Below, one piece after another: positions 8,427 to 18,267 of a DNA stretch of 26,676 bases. Under the pieces are notes generated by a model, which made no database searches, was not told the origin of the DNA, and worked only from the letters and a program-made list of their open reading frames with translations. The translations under genes and the position numbers were made by a program. The stretch's first letter is position 1; every line of letters starts with the position of its first letter. Source of the stretch: a virus; IMG/VR virus record IMGVR_UViG_3300021197_001295, positions 1 through 26,676 of that record, one strand, 5' to 3'.

Positions 8427-10067
8427 TTATCCAGCACTTATATTGATTGCTACTGTTGTAGACACGGCAGGGTGATGAGCATCTTCAACTGTATATTGAA
8501 AAGCAGTGTTGTTGCTGTTTCCATCGCCCGGTCGGTATTGTAAATTTTTAGTTGTAGCGTGCAGTGTGTTGTTACTACTTAAAGTTTGACCACTACAAGC
8601 TATAGTTTGTAAATTGTTTTGTGTATCTGTATATCTAAATTGACCATGTTGAGGCATTACCGTAACTTTAAACGTAATTGTGTCGCCTTCAGGGTCAGTA
8701 GCGGTAGGTGTAAAAGTAGTATAGTTAGAAGCTTCTTCAGCGCTTATAGTTATAGGATCTGTAAAAGTAGGTGTTGGCGCTTGGTTAATACCTATAATAT
8801 TAGCGGCGTTTAAAACACAGGCGTTATTCTGACCACCAGTGGCTGTGTTATCAATTCTATCAACTGTACCTATTGTTTTAAAAGTAACTTGACCATAAAC
8901 TTCAGCAACGGAATGAAAAGTTAAAGTTGTTCCACTAGCTATTGTGCTACTTTTAGTTAAAGTAACAGAAGCTCCACTTACAGCTGTTACAAGCGTGGAG
9001 TTCTCGCCAGTATGAGTTATACCACTACCAGTTACGCGCATACCCTTAACTATGCTGTTGTTAATTGCGTTTAAAGTTATTGTTGTTCCGGTTGTTGCAC
9101 CAGCAGTAACACCTGTTTGAACAGGGTATATTTCTACTGATAAAGCATTAAAGTCTAATATTGTTCCACCAGGAAGTCTTTTTGTTCCGTTTCTAAAGTT
9201 AGCTCCAGAAAAATCAGATCTATCAAAAGTTCCAACGTATTTTAAAGGCGCTGCGTCAGACTGAGTTGTTATGTACCATAAAAAACTAGCGTCTTTATCG
9301 GGATTTGAAAAAGGTTCACCTTTAAAACTTATAGGTGTGCCAGTAACTAAAAAATCAGTGCTAGTTTCTGTTATTTTAATTTCCGTAGTTGGATCTATAT
9401 ATTGATTTATTGGTATTGTTTTTGGTGTAGGAAGACTTAAAAAAGAGTTGTTAGCTATTTGTGTTAAAACTAAAGAATACGAAGTGTTTGCGGTTCTTGA
9501 TGGAAATGTTATAACTTCTTCATAAACACCTCCTTGTGGTATTGTTACCGTGCCAGAGCCAGTAGACCCGTCAGGAGCAACTCTTATAGAAGTACTTCCT
9601 CTTTTAAAATCAAGCGTTAGTGTTGCGGCTGGGTTATTAGCGTCTGACTCGTCACCGTATATTGTTAACAACCTACTTTCACCTCTATAAGTTACCCAAT
9701 TGTCATTAAAGTTGTAGTTGTATATTTTACCTACAGAATTAGCTATATCAAGCTCTGCTCTAGCTATAAAAGTTATTGCATCCGCTGACACTGCTTTTAA
9801 TGGGTATTTGTATTTTACAACAAAAGATCTCACCGTTAAGTTGCCACCAGCTATAGAACCAGTGTCGTTTACAACAACTGTATAACTATTTTTATCAGCA
9901 ACGCTGTTTAAGTTTATTGAAGGTGCTTTTTTAAAAATATGATTAGCTGCAGCTGTAAATGTTTTTGTAAACAAAGTTGCTGTTGTCATTGGAACACCTA
10001 GTAAAGAAAAAGTTGACACAGCGTTTTCTGTACAGTTTAAAGTTGATGTTTGAATTATTCCTGACAT
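8427..10067 (-). CDS. Beta-rich tail/appendage protein with C-terminal cadherin/Ig-like domain
   Basis: This 546-residue protein is rich in Thr, Ser, Asn and Val, almost entirely beta-strand in character, with no membrane segment. About residues 316-384 hold a short module with the pattern VTGSGI...TLVTAVSGASVTLT, which resembles modules in the two preceding tail proteins. About residues 426-546 look like a cadherin-like or tandem Ig-like domain: the motif TATDPEGDTITFKV, then HGQFRY, and a closing FQYTVEDAHHPAVSTTVAI strand pair. Such domains serve in surface adhesion or as structural spacers on phage appendages. The gene starts one base after the TAA of the nozzle gene, so translation is probably coupled. 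It may be a tail appendage or receptor-contacting protein, but no receptor-binding site can be shown from the sequence. The domain call is moderate and the role is inferred. Confidence 0.82.
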   Translation of the reverse strand: MSGIIQTSTLNCTENAVSTFSLLGVPMTTATLFTKTFTAAANHIFKKAPSINLNSVADKNSYTVVVNDTGSIAGGNLTVRSFVVKYKYPLKAVSADAITFIARAELDIANSVGKIYNYNFNDNWVTYRGESRLLTIYGDESDANNPAATLTLDFKRGSTSIRVAPDGSTGSGTVTIPQGGVYEEVITFPSRTANTSYSLVLTQIANNSFLSLPTPKTIPINQYIDPTTEIKITETSTDFLVTGTPISFKGEPFSNPDKDASFLWYITTQSDAAPLKYVGTFDRSDFSGANFRNGTKRLPGGTILDFNALSVEIYPVQTGVTAGATTGTTITLNAINNSIVKGMRVTGSGITHTGENSTLVTAVSGASVTLTKSSTIASGTTLTFHSVAEVYGQVTFKTIGTVDRIDNTATGGQNNACVLNAANIIGINQAPTPTFTDPITISAEEASNYTTFTPTATDPEGDTITFKVTVMPQHGQFRYTDTQNNLQTIACSGQTLSSNNTLHATTKNLQYRPGDGNSNNTAFQYTVEDAHHPAVSTTVAINISAG

Positions 10068-10068
10068 A

Positions 10069-13000
10069 TTATGATTGAGTTAAAGTTGGTGTTACTACAA
10101 ATTTTAATATTGAATCTATATTCCAAGCTGGCATTGTACCTACTATATTAATTTCAACCTTTACAACATTGGAGTGTGTCCCTTGATAACTATTACTAGC
10201 TGTCCAAGAACCATTGTTTATATAACCATCTGTCTTGTTGTTGTTGAAATTTCTTAAAAAATTAAGTGGATCTGAAGACTCAGAAACTGTAATGCCACTA
10301 GCTTGAACAGCCCATTTAGCACCGTTAACTACTAGTGGGTGCACGTAAAAAGCAACTGTGTCATTACCACCGTTGTAAGCGTCGTTATTTATTAATGTAT
10401 CAGCTGCGTTTGTAACCGAAGTTTTAAATGTAGTAACTGTAGCATCGTTTGGTGATGTGTTTATTCTAAACTTAGGAGATCTTGGTTGTTCTTGAGGAGT
10501 TACCATTACAGATATATTGTCAATTACACAAGCTACGTTTTTACCCTTAAACAAGGATATGTTAGTGTTTTTAGTAACTGTCCAAGTGTGTGATATAACA
10601 CCTGTTGAATCTATTCTTACTGAAGCTGGTAACCCAGCCCCAACAAAACCAACTGTTTTACTATTTGGGTTTGCTGATACTGTTATGTCTGCTGTTATAG
10701 TGTAAGTTTCTCCAAATATTAAGTCATTACATATGTTTCTTAAATAACGAAGACTAGTAATAGCCGTACCTGTAATTTTGTTTGTTGCATTAACCGTAAA
10801 ACCTGAATTTACATGTGTTTCTCCTATTGCACCTGGATTACCACTTTCGCTTGTAGGATAAGTGTTTGGGATGTTGTTAGTAGTACCTGGATAACCAAAA
10901 ATTCCACCAACTAAAGTTACGGTAGGATCTGGTGATTCTGGAGCATATGCAAAAACAGTGTGCGTGTATCTAGTAACATGAGTTCCATCACCAACAGAAA
11001 CACCACTAGCAGGTATTGTTCCTAAACCTTGCATAGTAAACTCTTTAGTGTCTATGTTTGCGTTAGTTGTTGCAACACCTATAATGTTATTAAACCATTT
11101 ACCTTCTTTTTCTTTAAACTCTATAACTTGACCAGACTGATCAGATGTCTCCACAGAGTCAGCATACCAACCACTAGCTATTAAAGCAACATTATCATTA
11201 TCATTGGTGTAAACTCTAGAAGACGTTCCCTCGTAGTTTAACGTGTTAAAGTTTTTTATTAAAGCAGGCTCGTCATTAAATATAAATTTTATAGAAGATT
11301 CATATTGAACTCCGTAAAAGAAGTTTCGCAACAAATTAGCATTGTGCTGATACAGCTCGCCATCTTTTACAGTGTAGTAATCACCACTTACAGAAAAACC
11401 GTTTTCAGGTAAAAATGATTTTAAACTTGTCCAACCATCTGTTCTTTCTGCAAAACTAACTGTTTTAGAGTTTAATGTTAAGTTGTAAGTATCTTTATCT
11501 TCGTCATAACTACCAATTACGTTACCAGCGTTAGATAAGTTTTCTTTAAAAAACGTTGACATACCTTTGTCAGATATATTGGTTATTCCGTCGCCAGAAA
11601 GTCTTAAAACAGCATTTCTATTTTTATCTGTATAATAAACTCTATACCCATAACTAGCAAAAGACTCTGGGTTTTTAGATATACCAAATTCACCAGCAAA
11701 AGGAACTGTTTGTCCTAAAACTTTATTTGTAGCAGTTACATTTGTTTTTCCATCAGCGTTAAATAAAGCATCTTTATTTGCTAGTATTTTTAAAGTTTTG
11801 TTTTCACAAAAAGATATAACGTTTGTGTTTCTAGTAAATAATTTTTGTATAGATCCGTAAGAAGGGTTTAAATCTTTAGTTATACCTTCAGCCATTATAA
11901 ACTGATTTAAATTGTTTATAGAACTTGCTCCGTTGTATATTCCTGAAAATATAATGCCATTAGGTTTTGTTTCTTCTTCGTATTGACCCATAAAAGTTGT
12001 TGAAACTCTAGGTCCTTTATCTATGGTAGGCTCGTTAAAAGCATCTTGTATTCTGTTTGACTCAACGCCATTACCATAAGCATAACAGTTATACCAATTA
12101 AGCGGAACTTTATAGTAGAAGTTGTTTCTATCAGCACCAGTATGACTACCACCATCGTCAGCAGAATCATTAGCAACACCAGGCGCTTGAACACCGTTTT
12201 TAATTAATAGTTTTTGCTTAAACTTTGTGTTTCCGTTTAAATCTTTAGTGTAAATAGTAACGTAAGACCCTTCTTGTACAGGTTTAACTTGCTCGTTAAA
12301 CGGTGCGTTTCCTTTTATGTAAAAAGCAGGTTCCATAAGTGCACTATCTACAATAACTATTTGAGCGTCAGCAACAAAAACGTTTACATCTATAGATCCG
12401 TTTGGCTTTAAAACATTTCGCTCTATATACATGTCATCTTTTAATATCAAAGACGTTTTTGGCGTTTCATAATAAAGATTTAAATCACTAATTTCTTTTG
12501 GTAACACTTCAAACACAGCTGGACTATCACTGTTAAATGTTTGGCCTTCTGTTACAGGGTTTAATATTTGTAATTCAGATCTATTAGTTGCAACAGCAGA
12601 GTTTTGTGTACCATAGTAAGGTTTTATTTTACCAGGGTTAGCAACTGAACCAGAGTTTGTTTGTGTTGTTTCGTCATAATATCTTTGACAAGGTGACCAA
12701 GCTATAGGCTTGTCTAATTCTAAATGAAATTTAACACCTTGGTTGTGCCTGTGCGAAAAATAACTATCCGTGTTTACATTTGTATGATTATTTACATCAA
12801 CAAATAAAGCTCGTTCAACTGTGTATACTGTAGAAGTAGGATCTTCTGTCCATCTAAATTGTGTTCCTGGTTTTTGTAGTTTTTGAAAAAGCGTAAAGTT
12901 TTCAGTTATATGTTGTCTACTAGGGCCTGTTTTACTATGAAAAGTATAACCACCAGTTCTTGGTCCTAAGTTAAATATCCTAAAAGTACAAGTTGTTTGC

Positions 13001-16000
13001 CCTACCACAAATCCATGCCCCATAGCTCTAAAACCTGTTGGTTTTGTTAAGTCAAAAATAGATATAGGGCTGTTTTCTGGTGTCTCGCCTTGAAAAAAGC
13101 TCCAAGCTTGATCAATAGCCCATCTTTGTGGACCTACTAGCTGACCATTGTGATAAACTTTATTTTCTATAGCTCCTCTGTAAGACCAATAGTTTTTCAT
13201 TGTTCCTGGGACCCAAATACTAGGATCGTCACCGTCTTCTGCCCATATATTTAAATCATCTGATATTCTTTCTTGATATTTTATTTTAAAATTATCATCA
13301 TTACCAAAAGGAAAAGGATCAGAAAATGTAATTGTTTTAGTGCTGTCATCTAGACTTTGTACCGTAATAGGTACCTGTGAAGAGTTAAGAATATCCTGAT
13401 AAGCTATTGTACCACCGTAAAGAGTTACTTCACGTTGTATTTTGTTTCCAACAGCAACCCCAGTAATATCATCAAAAATAATTTCATCACTGTTACCACC
13501 TGTTTGATTTACTTTTATAATTACATGGCTTGGCCAACTATAAGTTTTTAAGAAACTAGCATTCATGTTACCATGAACATTTGTTTTAGCTGCATTATCT
13601 CCAAAACCTGTTTCTTGATTTGCACCTTCGTCTGTGTATACGTTTTGAATCCAAGACATTGGTTGCGTAGAAACTATACCGAAGTTTGTTCCGTCAGCAC
13701 CTAAAACCTCTGTTACGTTTTCTTTTAAGTAGTCGTCTTTTAATATTTTTACAAAAAATCTACCTTGAAACTCTTCATCATATTCTTTTAACTCTTGCTC
13801 ATACAACTCAAAATACTCTGTTCTAGTAGTACTACCAGGTGGTGGTGAGGTAAAATTAATATCACTACCAAAAGGTTTTTTAAGTAAAATCTCATAGTAA
13901 TCAACGTTATCAGTAAAATCACCGTCATCGTTAACATCTTCTTTTACTATACTTTCTACCTCATAAAAATTTGAAACCGTGTTTTTAATATAAGACCCTA
14001 TTCTTATATATCTATCGCTAGAAGTGGCGTCAGCCATGCTAGAAAGCCTACTATCAGCTCCAACACCATCAGTACCCCTTAACCTAACAACTATACCACC
14101 TTCTACAGGGTAGCCAGTAGAAGCATCTCCATTAGTACCAAACAATTGATTTTCTAATCTACCTATAAGGTTTCTTCTGCTTTTTATAACATCAGGAGCG
14201 TTTGCTTTTTTAGCTATAACTTTATACTTTATTGTTTTTGGTATAGGCAATATAGGTTGACTAGTGTCGTGGGCTTTTTTTAATACTATTTCATCTCCTT
14301 CAGAAACTTTATTAACATCGCTTGATGGAAAAGAAATCCAAACAAAATCTTCAGTCTCTGCCTCATAAATTCTATCCATTGTAATGTTATAAAATTCACC
14401 TTTTGGTTCTTTTATATAATGTTTTATGTGTGTTGCCCAAGTTGGATAAACAAAGTCGTTTGTTACAAAAAAGTTATTAGCCGTATAAGCTTCTTCTTGA
14501 CTAAGAGTTACAGTGCAAGTGTCAGCTTGTGAGTAAACTGGAGTTTGTCTACCAAACTTATCTAGTAAAGAAGCTCCTAGTTGATATGTTCTTAGTGATT
14601 TTACAGATTTTAAAGCTTGATTAGCTTCTAATTTAGATGATTGTACTGATAATTCAAATCTAGGCTCTTCGTCAATATTATATTGATTAGTGTAGTTTGC
14701 GTATAACAGTCTGTTTGCTGTTATTTCTTGAGCTTTAGCCGCTTTAGGAACGTTATCATAAGGCCTTAATATTTGATTGCTAGGAAGCATAGCGTGTATT
14801 TGATCAGAAGTAATTTCAAATGTTACTAGTGATTCAAGATCTGTGCTGTCTATAGTTTTATACTTATATATACTTTGACTATCTGAAAACTTAATTAAAA
14901 CATCTAAACTTACAACATCTTGTGGCGTGGTGTCGAACTCTTTTAATACAATTTTACTAACAGTATTTTGTATATTTGTATTAGCACCTAAAGCTGAATC
15001 AAAATTATAACCTTCTTCTGTAGGTAAAAAAGCTACTTCAGTAAAAGCGGATATACAAGAATATTCGTTATCTATATATTTCCATCTATAAGCAAATCTA
15101 GGAAATTTATCTTCAAATATAGACGTGCTTGTTTCTCTTGTTGCGTTCCAATTTTTTAGATCCGCTGTTGGCATTGCTAGTATTTCGTTGTCAATTGAAA
15201 GTATTTTAAAATTAAATACTTTTCTATATTGATTCGAATGAACAGGATCGTTCCAAATATCTTCTGATAATAATCTTATTCTTATTTTTACCTCTGCACT
15301 AGAACTAGACGTTGACGTTGTATTTGGAGCAGATAAAACAACAACATCGTTTTCTATAAAGTTAGGTCTAGGGTTAAAAACTAATTTTTGAGTTCTAATT
15401 ACTTTGTTGTTTTCATCAAAAACTGTAGCGCCATTTTCATCAAGTAAATTGCTGTTTGAAGTTGTTCCTTCTGGTTTTATTCTTAGGTTTCCAGAAGCAT
15501 CTACATATTTCCAAAAAGATTCGTTTCTGTTAGGTGCTAAGGACCATCTAAAACCAACTTTTGAGTTATTACCTAAAGGTGTTATTGTTAAAGATCCACC
15601 TGAGTAATTACCTGAGGCATCAGCAGAAAGTTCAAAAGTAGTAGAGTTTGTTACAGACAAAACCGTAGTACCAGCAGCAATACCTGTACCAATAACATAA
15701 GCTCCAACTACAATGTTAGAATTTGCGGTATGTTGTATTGTAGCGTCGTTATGAACTACTGTTACACCACTAATAACAAAAGAGGGTACAGCTGAAACAG
15801 TTAAACGATGATTACTATCATCTTTAACCGTAATGCCTATTGGAGTGTTGTCTACTGGATTTTTTATTGACCTACCGTTTTCATCAGTCATGGTCATACC
15901 TACAACAACATTGTTCCAGTACGGGCTATCGCTAAGGTTACCACCATCATCGGTGTTATTAAACTGAATTGTAGTTGTTGTTACGTTACCATCTAGTGTT

Positions 16001-16731
16001 CTTTTAAAAACTGTATTGTAATATTCTACAGAATCTGTAGATCCAGCCCCAAATATATCTCCCCAAGAAGTTCTTGTTGTGTTTTCTGGAGTAAAAACTG
16101 TACAAGAACTAGGATCACCAGTTCCTGCAATATCTCTAAAAAGATCAATTGAAGGTGCGTTTAAAGGGTATTGTTTAACAACTGTTATATCTTCTTCTAG
16201 CACGTTATTGCTTGTAACCACGTTATTTGCGTCTACAAACTTTGAAGTTGTTGTAAATGGATCGCTAGCATCAGTACCTTTGCTAAACCTATCAATATTA
16301 ATTTTTTTAGGTTCTGAGTTACCGTCTGTCCAAAAAAGCATACCATCAATAACATTTATACCTGTCACTAAGTGTTCATTGGTAAAGTTTAAAAATGAAG
16401 GATTACCACCATGATTATCCACTAATATAGCTTCTACTTGTTGTGTTGACTGATCGTATTCTGCTATTACATCTTGGGATGTGCCAGAAATAAACCATAT
16501 TATTTTTTGATTTTCTGGATTTAATATACTACCCACGCACTTTGCACCTGCTATGCCTATTGTTGAGATTTTTACATTACCATAAGAGTTTTGCGCTGAT
16601 CCAATGTCACTACCTTCTGTTGTAGCAATATCAATATTCAACGCATCTCTATATTCATTTTTAGGTAATAATCTCTCGTCAAGGTCTTTGTTCATCTTAC
16701 CCGACGTGAAATTGTTTTTAATCTCCGGCAT
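10069..16731 (-). CDS. Giant tail nozzle / muzzle-like protein (2220 aa)
   Basis: The N-terminus (MPEIKNNFTSGKMNKDLDER, then LLPKNEYRDALNID) resembles a conserved opening I recall from large tail proteins of marine and flavobacterial podoviruses. About residues 60-150 and 1560-1720 show beta-propeller-like strands such as KIIWFISG, GMLFWTDGNSEPKKINIDR and YRVYYTDKNRNAVLRLSG. This fits a tail-tip nozzle (T7 gp12-like) or the crAss-like 'muzzle' that closes the tail channel. About residues 319-387 hold an inserted beta module with VIGTGIAAGTTVLSV. About residues 1970-2080 look like a carbohydrate-binding-like beta-sandwich ending in VIDNISV. No protease or glycosidase motif is evident. The ATG at 16731 lies 3 bases after the TAG of the preceding adaptor gene and in the same frame. 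Being a structural tail protein is fairly sure. Nozzle assignment is inference. Confidence 0.88.
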   Translation of the reverse strand: MPEIKNNFTSGKMNKDLDERLLPKNEYRDALNIDIATTEGSDIGSAQNSYGNVKISTIGIAGAKCVGSILNPENQKIIWFISGTSQDVIAEYDQSTQQVEAILVDNHGGNPSFLNFTNEHLVTGINVIDGMLFWTDGNSEPKKINIDRFSKGTDASDPFTTTSKFVDANNVVTSNNVLEEDITVVKQYPLNAPSIDLFRDIAGTGDPSSCTVFTPENTTRTSWGDIFGAGSTDSVEYYNTVFKRTLDGNVTTTTIQFNNTDDGGNLSDSPYWNNVVVGMTMTDENGRSIKNPVDNTPIGITVKDDSNHRLTVSAVPSFVISGVTVVHNDATIQHTANSNIVVGAYVIGTGIAAGTTVLSVTNSTTFELSADASGNYSGGSLTITPLGNNSKVGFRWSLAPNRNESFWKYVDASGNLRIKPEGTTSNSNLLDENGATVFDENNKVIRTQKLVFNPRPNFIENDVVVLSAPNTTSTSSSSAEVKIRIRLLSEDIWNDPVHSNQYRKVFNFKILSIDNEILAMPTADLKNWNATRETSTSIFEDKFPRFAYRWKYIDNEYSCISAFTEVAFLPTEEGYNFDSALGANTNIQNTVSKIVLKEFDTTPQDVVSLDVLIKFSDSQSIYKYKTIDSTDLESLVTFEITSDQIHAMLPSNQILRPYDNVPKAAKAQEITANRLLYANYTNQYNIDEEPRFELSVQSSKLEANQALKSVKSLRTYQLGASLLDKFGRQTPVYSQADTCTVTLSQEEAYTANNFFVTNDFVYPTWATHIKHYIKEPKGEFYNITMDRIYEAETEDFVWISFPSSDVNKVSEGDEIVLKKAHDTSQPILPIPKTIKYKVIAKKANAPDVIKSRRNLIGRLENQLFGTNGDASTGYPVEGGIVVRLRGTDGVGADSRLSSMADATSSDRYIRIGSYIKNTVSNFYEVESIVKEDVNDDGDFTDNVDYYEILLKKPFGSDINFTSPPPGSTTRTEYFELYEQELKEYDEEFQGRFFVKILKDDYLKENVTEVLGADGTNFGIVSTQPMSWIQNVYTDEGANQETGFGDNAAKTNVHGNMNASFLKTYSWPSHVIIKVNQTGGNSDEIIFDDITGVAVGNKIQREVTLYGGTIAYQDILNSSQVPITVQSLDDSTKTITFSDPFPFGNDDNFKIKYQERISDDLNIWAEDGDDPSIWVPGTMKNYWSYRGAIENKVYHNGQLVGPQRWAIDQAWSFFQGETPENSPISIFDLTKPTGFRAMGHGFVVGQTTCTFRIFNLGPRTGGYTFHSKTGPSRQHITENFTLFQKLQKPGTQFRWTEDPTSTVYTVERALFVDVNNHTNVNTDSYFSHRHNQGVKFHLELDKPIAWSPCQRYYDETTQTNSGSVANPGKIKPYYGTQNSAVATNRSELQILNPVTEGQTFNSDSPAVFEVLPKEISDLNLYYETPKTSLILKDDMYIERNVLKPNGSIDVNVFVADAQIVIVDSALMEPAFYIKGNAPFNEQVKPVQEGSYVTIYTKDLNGNTKFKQKLLIKNGVQAPGVANDSADDGGSHTGADRNNFYYKVPLNWYNCYAYGNGVESNRIQDAFNEPTIDKGPRVSTTFMGQYEEETKPNGIIFSGIYNGASSINNLNQFIMAEGITKDLNPSYGSIQKLFTRNTNVISFCENKTLKILANKDALFNADGKTNVTATNKVLGQTVPFAGEFGISKNPESFASYGYRVYYTDKNRNAVLRLSGDGITNISDKGMSTFFKENLSNAGNVIGSYDEDKDTYNLTLNSKTVSFAERTDGWTSLKSFLPENGFSVSGDYYTVKDGELYQHNANLLRNFFYGVQYESSIKFIFNDEPALIKNFNTLNYEGTSSRVYTNDNDNVALIASGWYADSVETSDQSGQVIEFKEKEGKWFNNIIGVATTNANIDTKEFTMQGLGTIPASGVSVGDGTHVTRYTHTVFAYAPESPDPTVTLVGGIFGYPGTTNNIPNTYPTSESGNPGAIGETHVNSGFTVNATNKITGTAITSLRYLRNICNDLIFGETYTITADITVSANPNSKTVGFVGAGLPASVRIDSTGVISHTWTVTKNTNISLFKGKNVACVIDNISVMVTPQEQPRSPKFRINTSPNDATVTTFKTSVTNAADTLINNDAYNGGNDTVAFYVHPLVVNGAKWAVQASGITVSESSDPLNFLRNFNNNKTDGYINNGSWTASNSYQGTHSNVVKVEINIVGTMPAWNIDSILKFVVTPTLTQS

Positions 16732-16737
16732 ATACTA
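16729..16737 (-). other. In-frame TAG TAT ATG junction between adaptor and nozzle genes
   Basis: On the minus strand the adaptor gene ends CAC-TAG, then comes TAT and the ATG of the 2220-residue gene, all in one frame. Any readthrough or reassignment of TAG would therefore make a single adaptor-nozzle fusion of about 2731 residues. The other eleven visible stops are all TAA. There is no Shine-Dalgarno-like sequence near this ATG, so re-initiation after termination is the simplest reading. Confidence 0.6.
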
Positions 16738-18264
16738 GTGTTTTATGTGTTTAGACTTACCTCTCATTGATTGTGTAAGATCTTCTAGTTTTAAATTTGA
16801 TAATCTTAATTTAGCTGTTCTTACAGTTGCAAACCTCTCTTTTTTAATTCTTCTGACAATATACTCTGGCATGTTAATTAAACTAGAAACCACAGCGTAT
16901 GCTATACACTTATACATTGCTTCTTCAGCATACTTGTGAACAACCATTTCATCTAGCGTTCCCATTGAATCGCTTAGATATTTAAGTGTTACAGTTTTTC
17001 CAGAAATGTTAGAGCTAAAGTGTATGTTACCTTTATTGTTGTCTATAAAAAACGAGCCATTTACTTGCGCATGAACAGGGTCTGTACCGTATCTTTGGCC
17101 CATGTTTAAATCATACATTTCATTGTCATAATTATAATCGTCTTTTGTGTTTTCAGAAGGTGTATGTGCTTTGTATTTTGCCCACGTGTTAGAGTCTGTT
17201 GTTGCTAAAGTTCCGTCAGAATTATAAGTGTAAGCACCGTTGGCGTCTTGTGTTATAGCTGTAGGATTACTAGTTTTAGAATGAGGATATATTACATGCT
17301 CAATACCAGAGCCGTCACACCATGACATTTTAATATAGTTAACGTAATCGTGTGGTAATAACATTGTTAAAGAACTAGGCACTTCTATTTCTTGAGATTT
17401 GCTTGACCTGTATGTATCATAGCTTAATTCTTGTTGTGCTCTTCTAGCATGAAAAGCAACGTCAGCTCTTTTTATTTTTGGTATTAACTTACCTTGACCA
17501 ACCATTGAAACCATAAAGTTGTTTATAATTTCTGTTAACGATATGTTTTGGTAGTTACCAGTCTCGTTGTTATGTGAGTTTATTATTTCTATAACAGCTC
17601 CGGGAGGAACTTGAGTAGCAACTTGAGTTGTTGGTATGTGGTTAGTGCTGTAATTACTTGTTGATGTGTTTGTTATATCACTTATCCAATTGTATTTAAA
17701 GAAATAAACAAACATACTGTTTTCAATTCTAACAGGTTTGTTAAGTGTTACAGTTATATTGTCTTCTGCTATTTTAAGTATAGATATATTTTCTGTTGTT
17801 GAAACTGCTTCTCCAGCACCGTTACTAGAAGATGTCGTGCTAAAAGAGGTTGAGTTGTTAGCATTTGTTACAGCTATAATATCACCAACTTGCATTGTTG
17901 TGTTTGCGGCTGCTAAAGTTATAATAGAACCAGCTACATCACCAATAGCTGTACCAGTAACAGCGTATGTTCCACCAGCAGAAGCTACAGCTACGCCAGC
18001 CAAAGCTCTTATTGATAATTTTTTTCTACCAAATACTATCTCAGGTGTTCCTTTTATATAAGAGTAGTTTATATTGCTCAATACAACGCCATTTACCTTT
18101 ACAACCATATCCGTGTTATACGAATCAATAGTAGGGTCGTTTGATGTTGGTGGTAATGGGTTTAATAAACTAAACGTACTAAGCTGTGTTAAACCACTAG
18201 CTTGCTGGTTTATAGTTTGTGTTTTAGTATAATATCTTTTTTGCTCCTGTGTAAATAATCCCAT
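16735..18264 (-). CDS. Tail adaptor / ring protein (T7 gp11 or P22 gp4-like position)
   Basis: This 509-residue protein starts MGLFTQEQKRYYTKTQTINQ. About residues 100-180 are a Thr/Ala/Val-rich beta insertion. The second half has the helical core expected of adaptor proteins that sit under the portal: MVSMVGQGKLIPKIKRADV followed by FHARRAQQELSYDTYRSS (about 250-285), and a C-terminal helical and basic segment ending LTQSMRGKSKHIKH. The helical core fits the podovirus adaptor or tail-tubular type and the ring proteins of crAss-like phages. The gene begins right after a double stop (TAATAA) of the previous ring-like gene and ends in TAG, the only non-TAA stop seen here, followed by TAT and the ATG of the nozzle gene in the same frame. 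The adaptor call rests on motif style and gene order. Confidence 0.85.
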   Translation of the reverse strand: MGLFTQEQKRYYTKTQTINQQASGLTQLSTFSLLNPLPPTSNDPTIDSYNTDMVVKVNGVVLSNINYSYIKGTPEIVFGRKKLSIRALAGVAVASAGGTYAVTGTAIGDVAGSIITLAAANTTMQVGDIIAVTNANNSTSFSTTSSSNGAGEAVSTTENISILKIAEDNITVTLNKPVRIENSMFVYFFKYNWISDITNTSTSNYSTNHIPTTQVATQVPPGAVIEIINSHNNETGNYQNISLTEIINNFMVSMVGQGKLIPKIKRADVAFHARRAQQELSYDTYRSSKSQEIEVPSSLTMLLPHDYVNYIKMSWCDGSGIEHVIYPHSKTSNPTAITQDANGAYTYNSDGTLATTDSNTWAKYKAHTPSENTKDDYNYDNEMYDLNMGQRYGTDPVHAQVNGSFFIDNNKGNIHFSSNISGKTVTLKYLSDSMGTLDEMVVHKYAEEAMYKCIAYAVVSSLINMPEYIVRRIKKERFATVRTAKLRLSNLKLEDLTQSMRGKSKHIKH

Positions 18265-18267
18265 TTA

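Noticed and set aside
16735-16737. General reassignment of TAG to a sense codon in this window
   Set aside because: No gene contains an internal TAG that is needed to keep it open; the only TAG is at a gene end. The data fit the standard code, so only the readthrough possibility is kept as a finding.
16079-18061. Plus-strand open frames of 64-111 codons opposite the nozzle and adaptor genes
   Set aside because: They are shadows of long minus-strand genes with convincing protein sequence. No gap in the minus strand would leave room for them.
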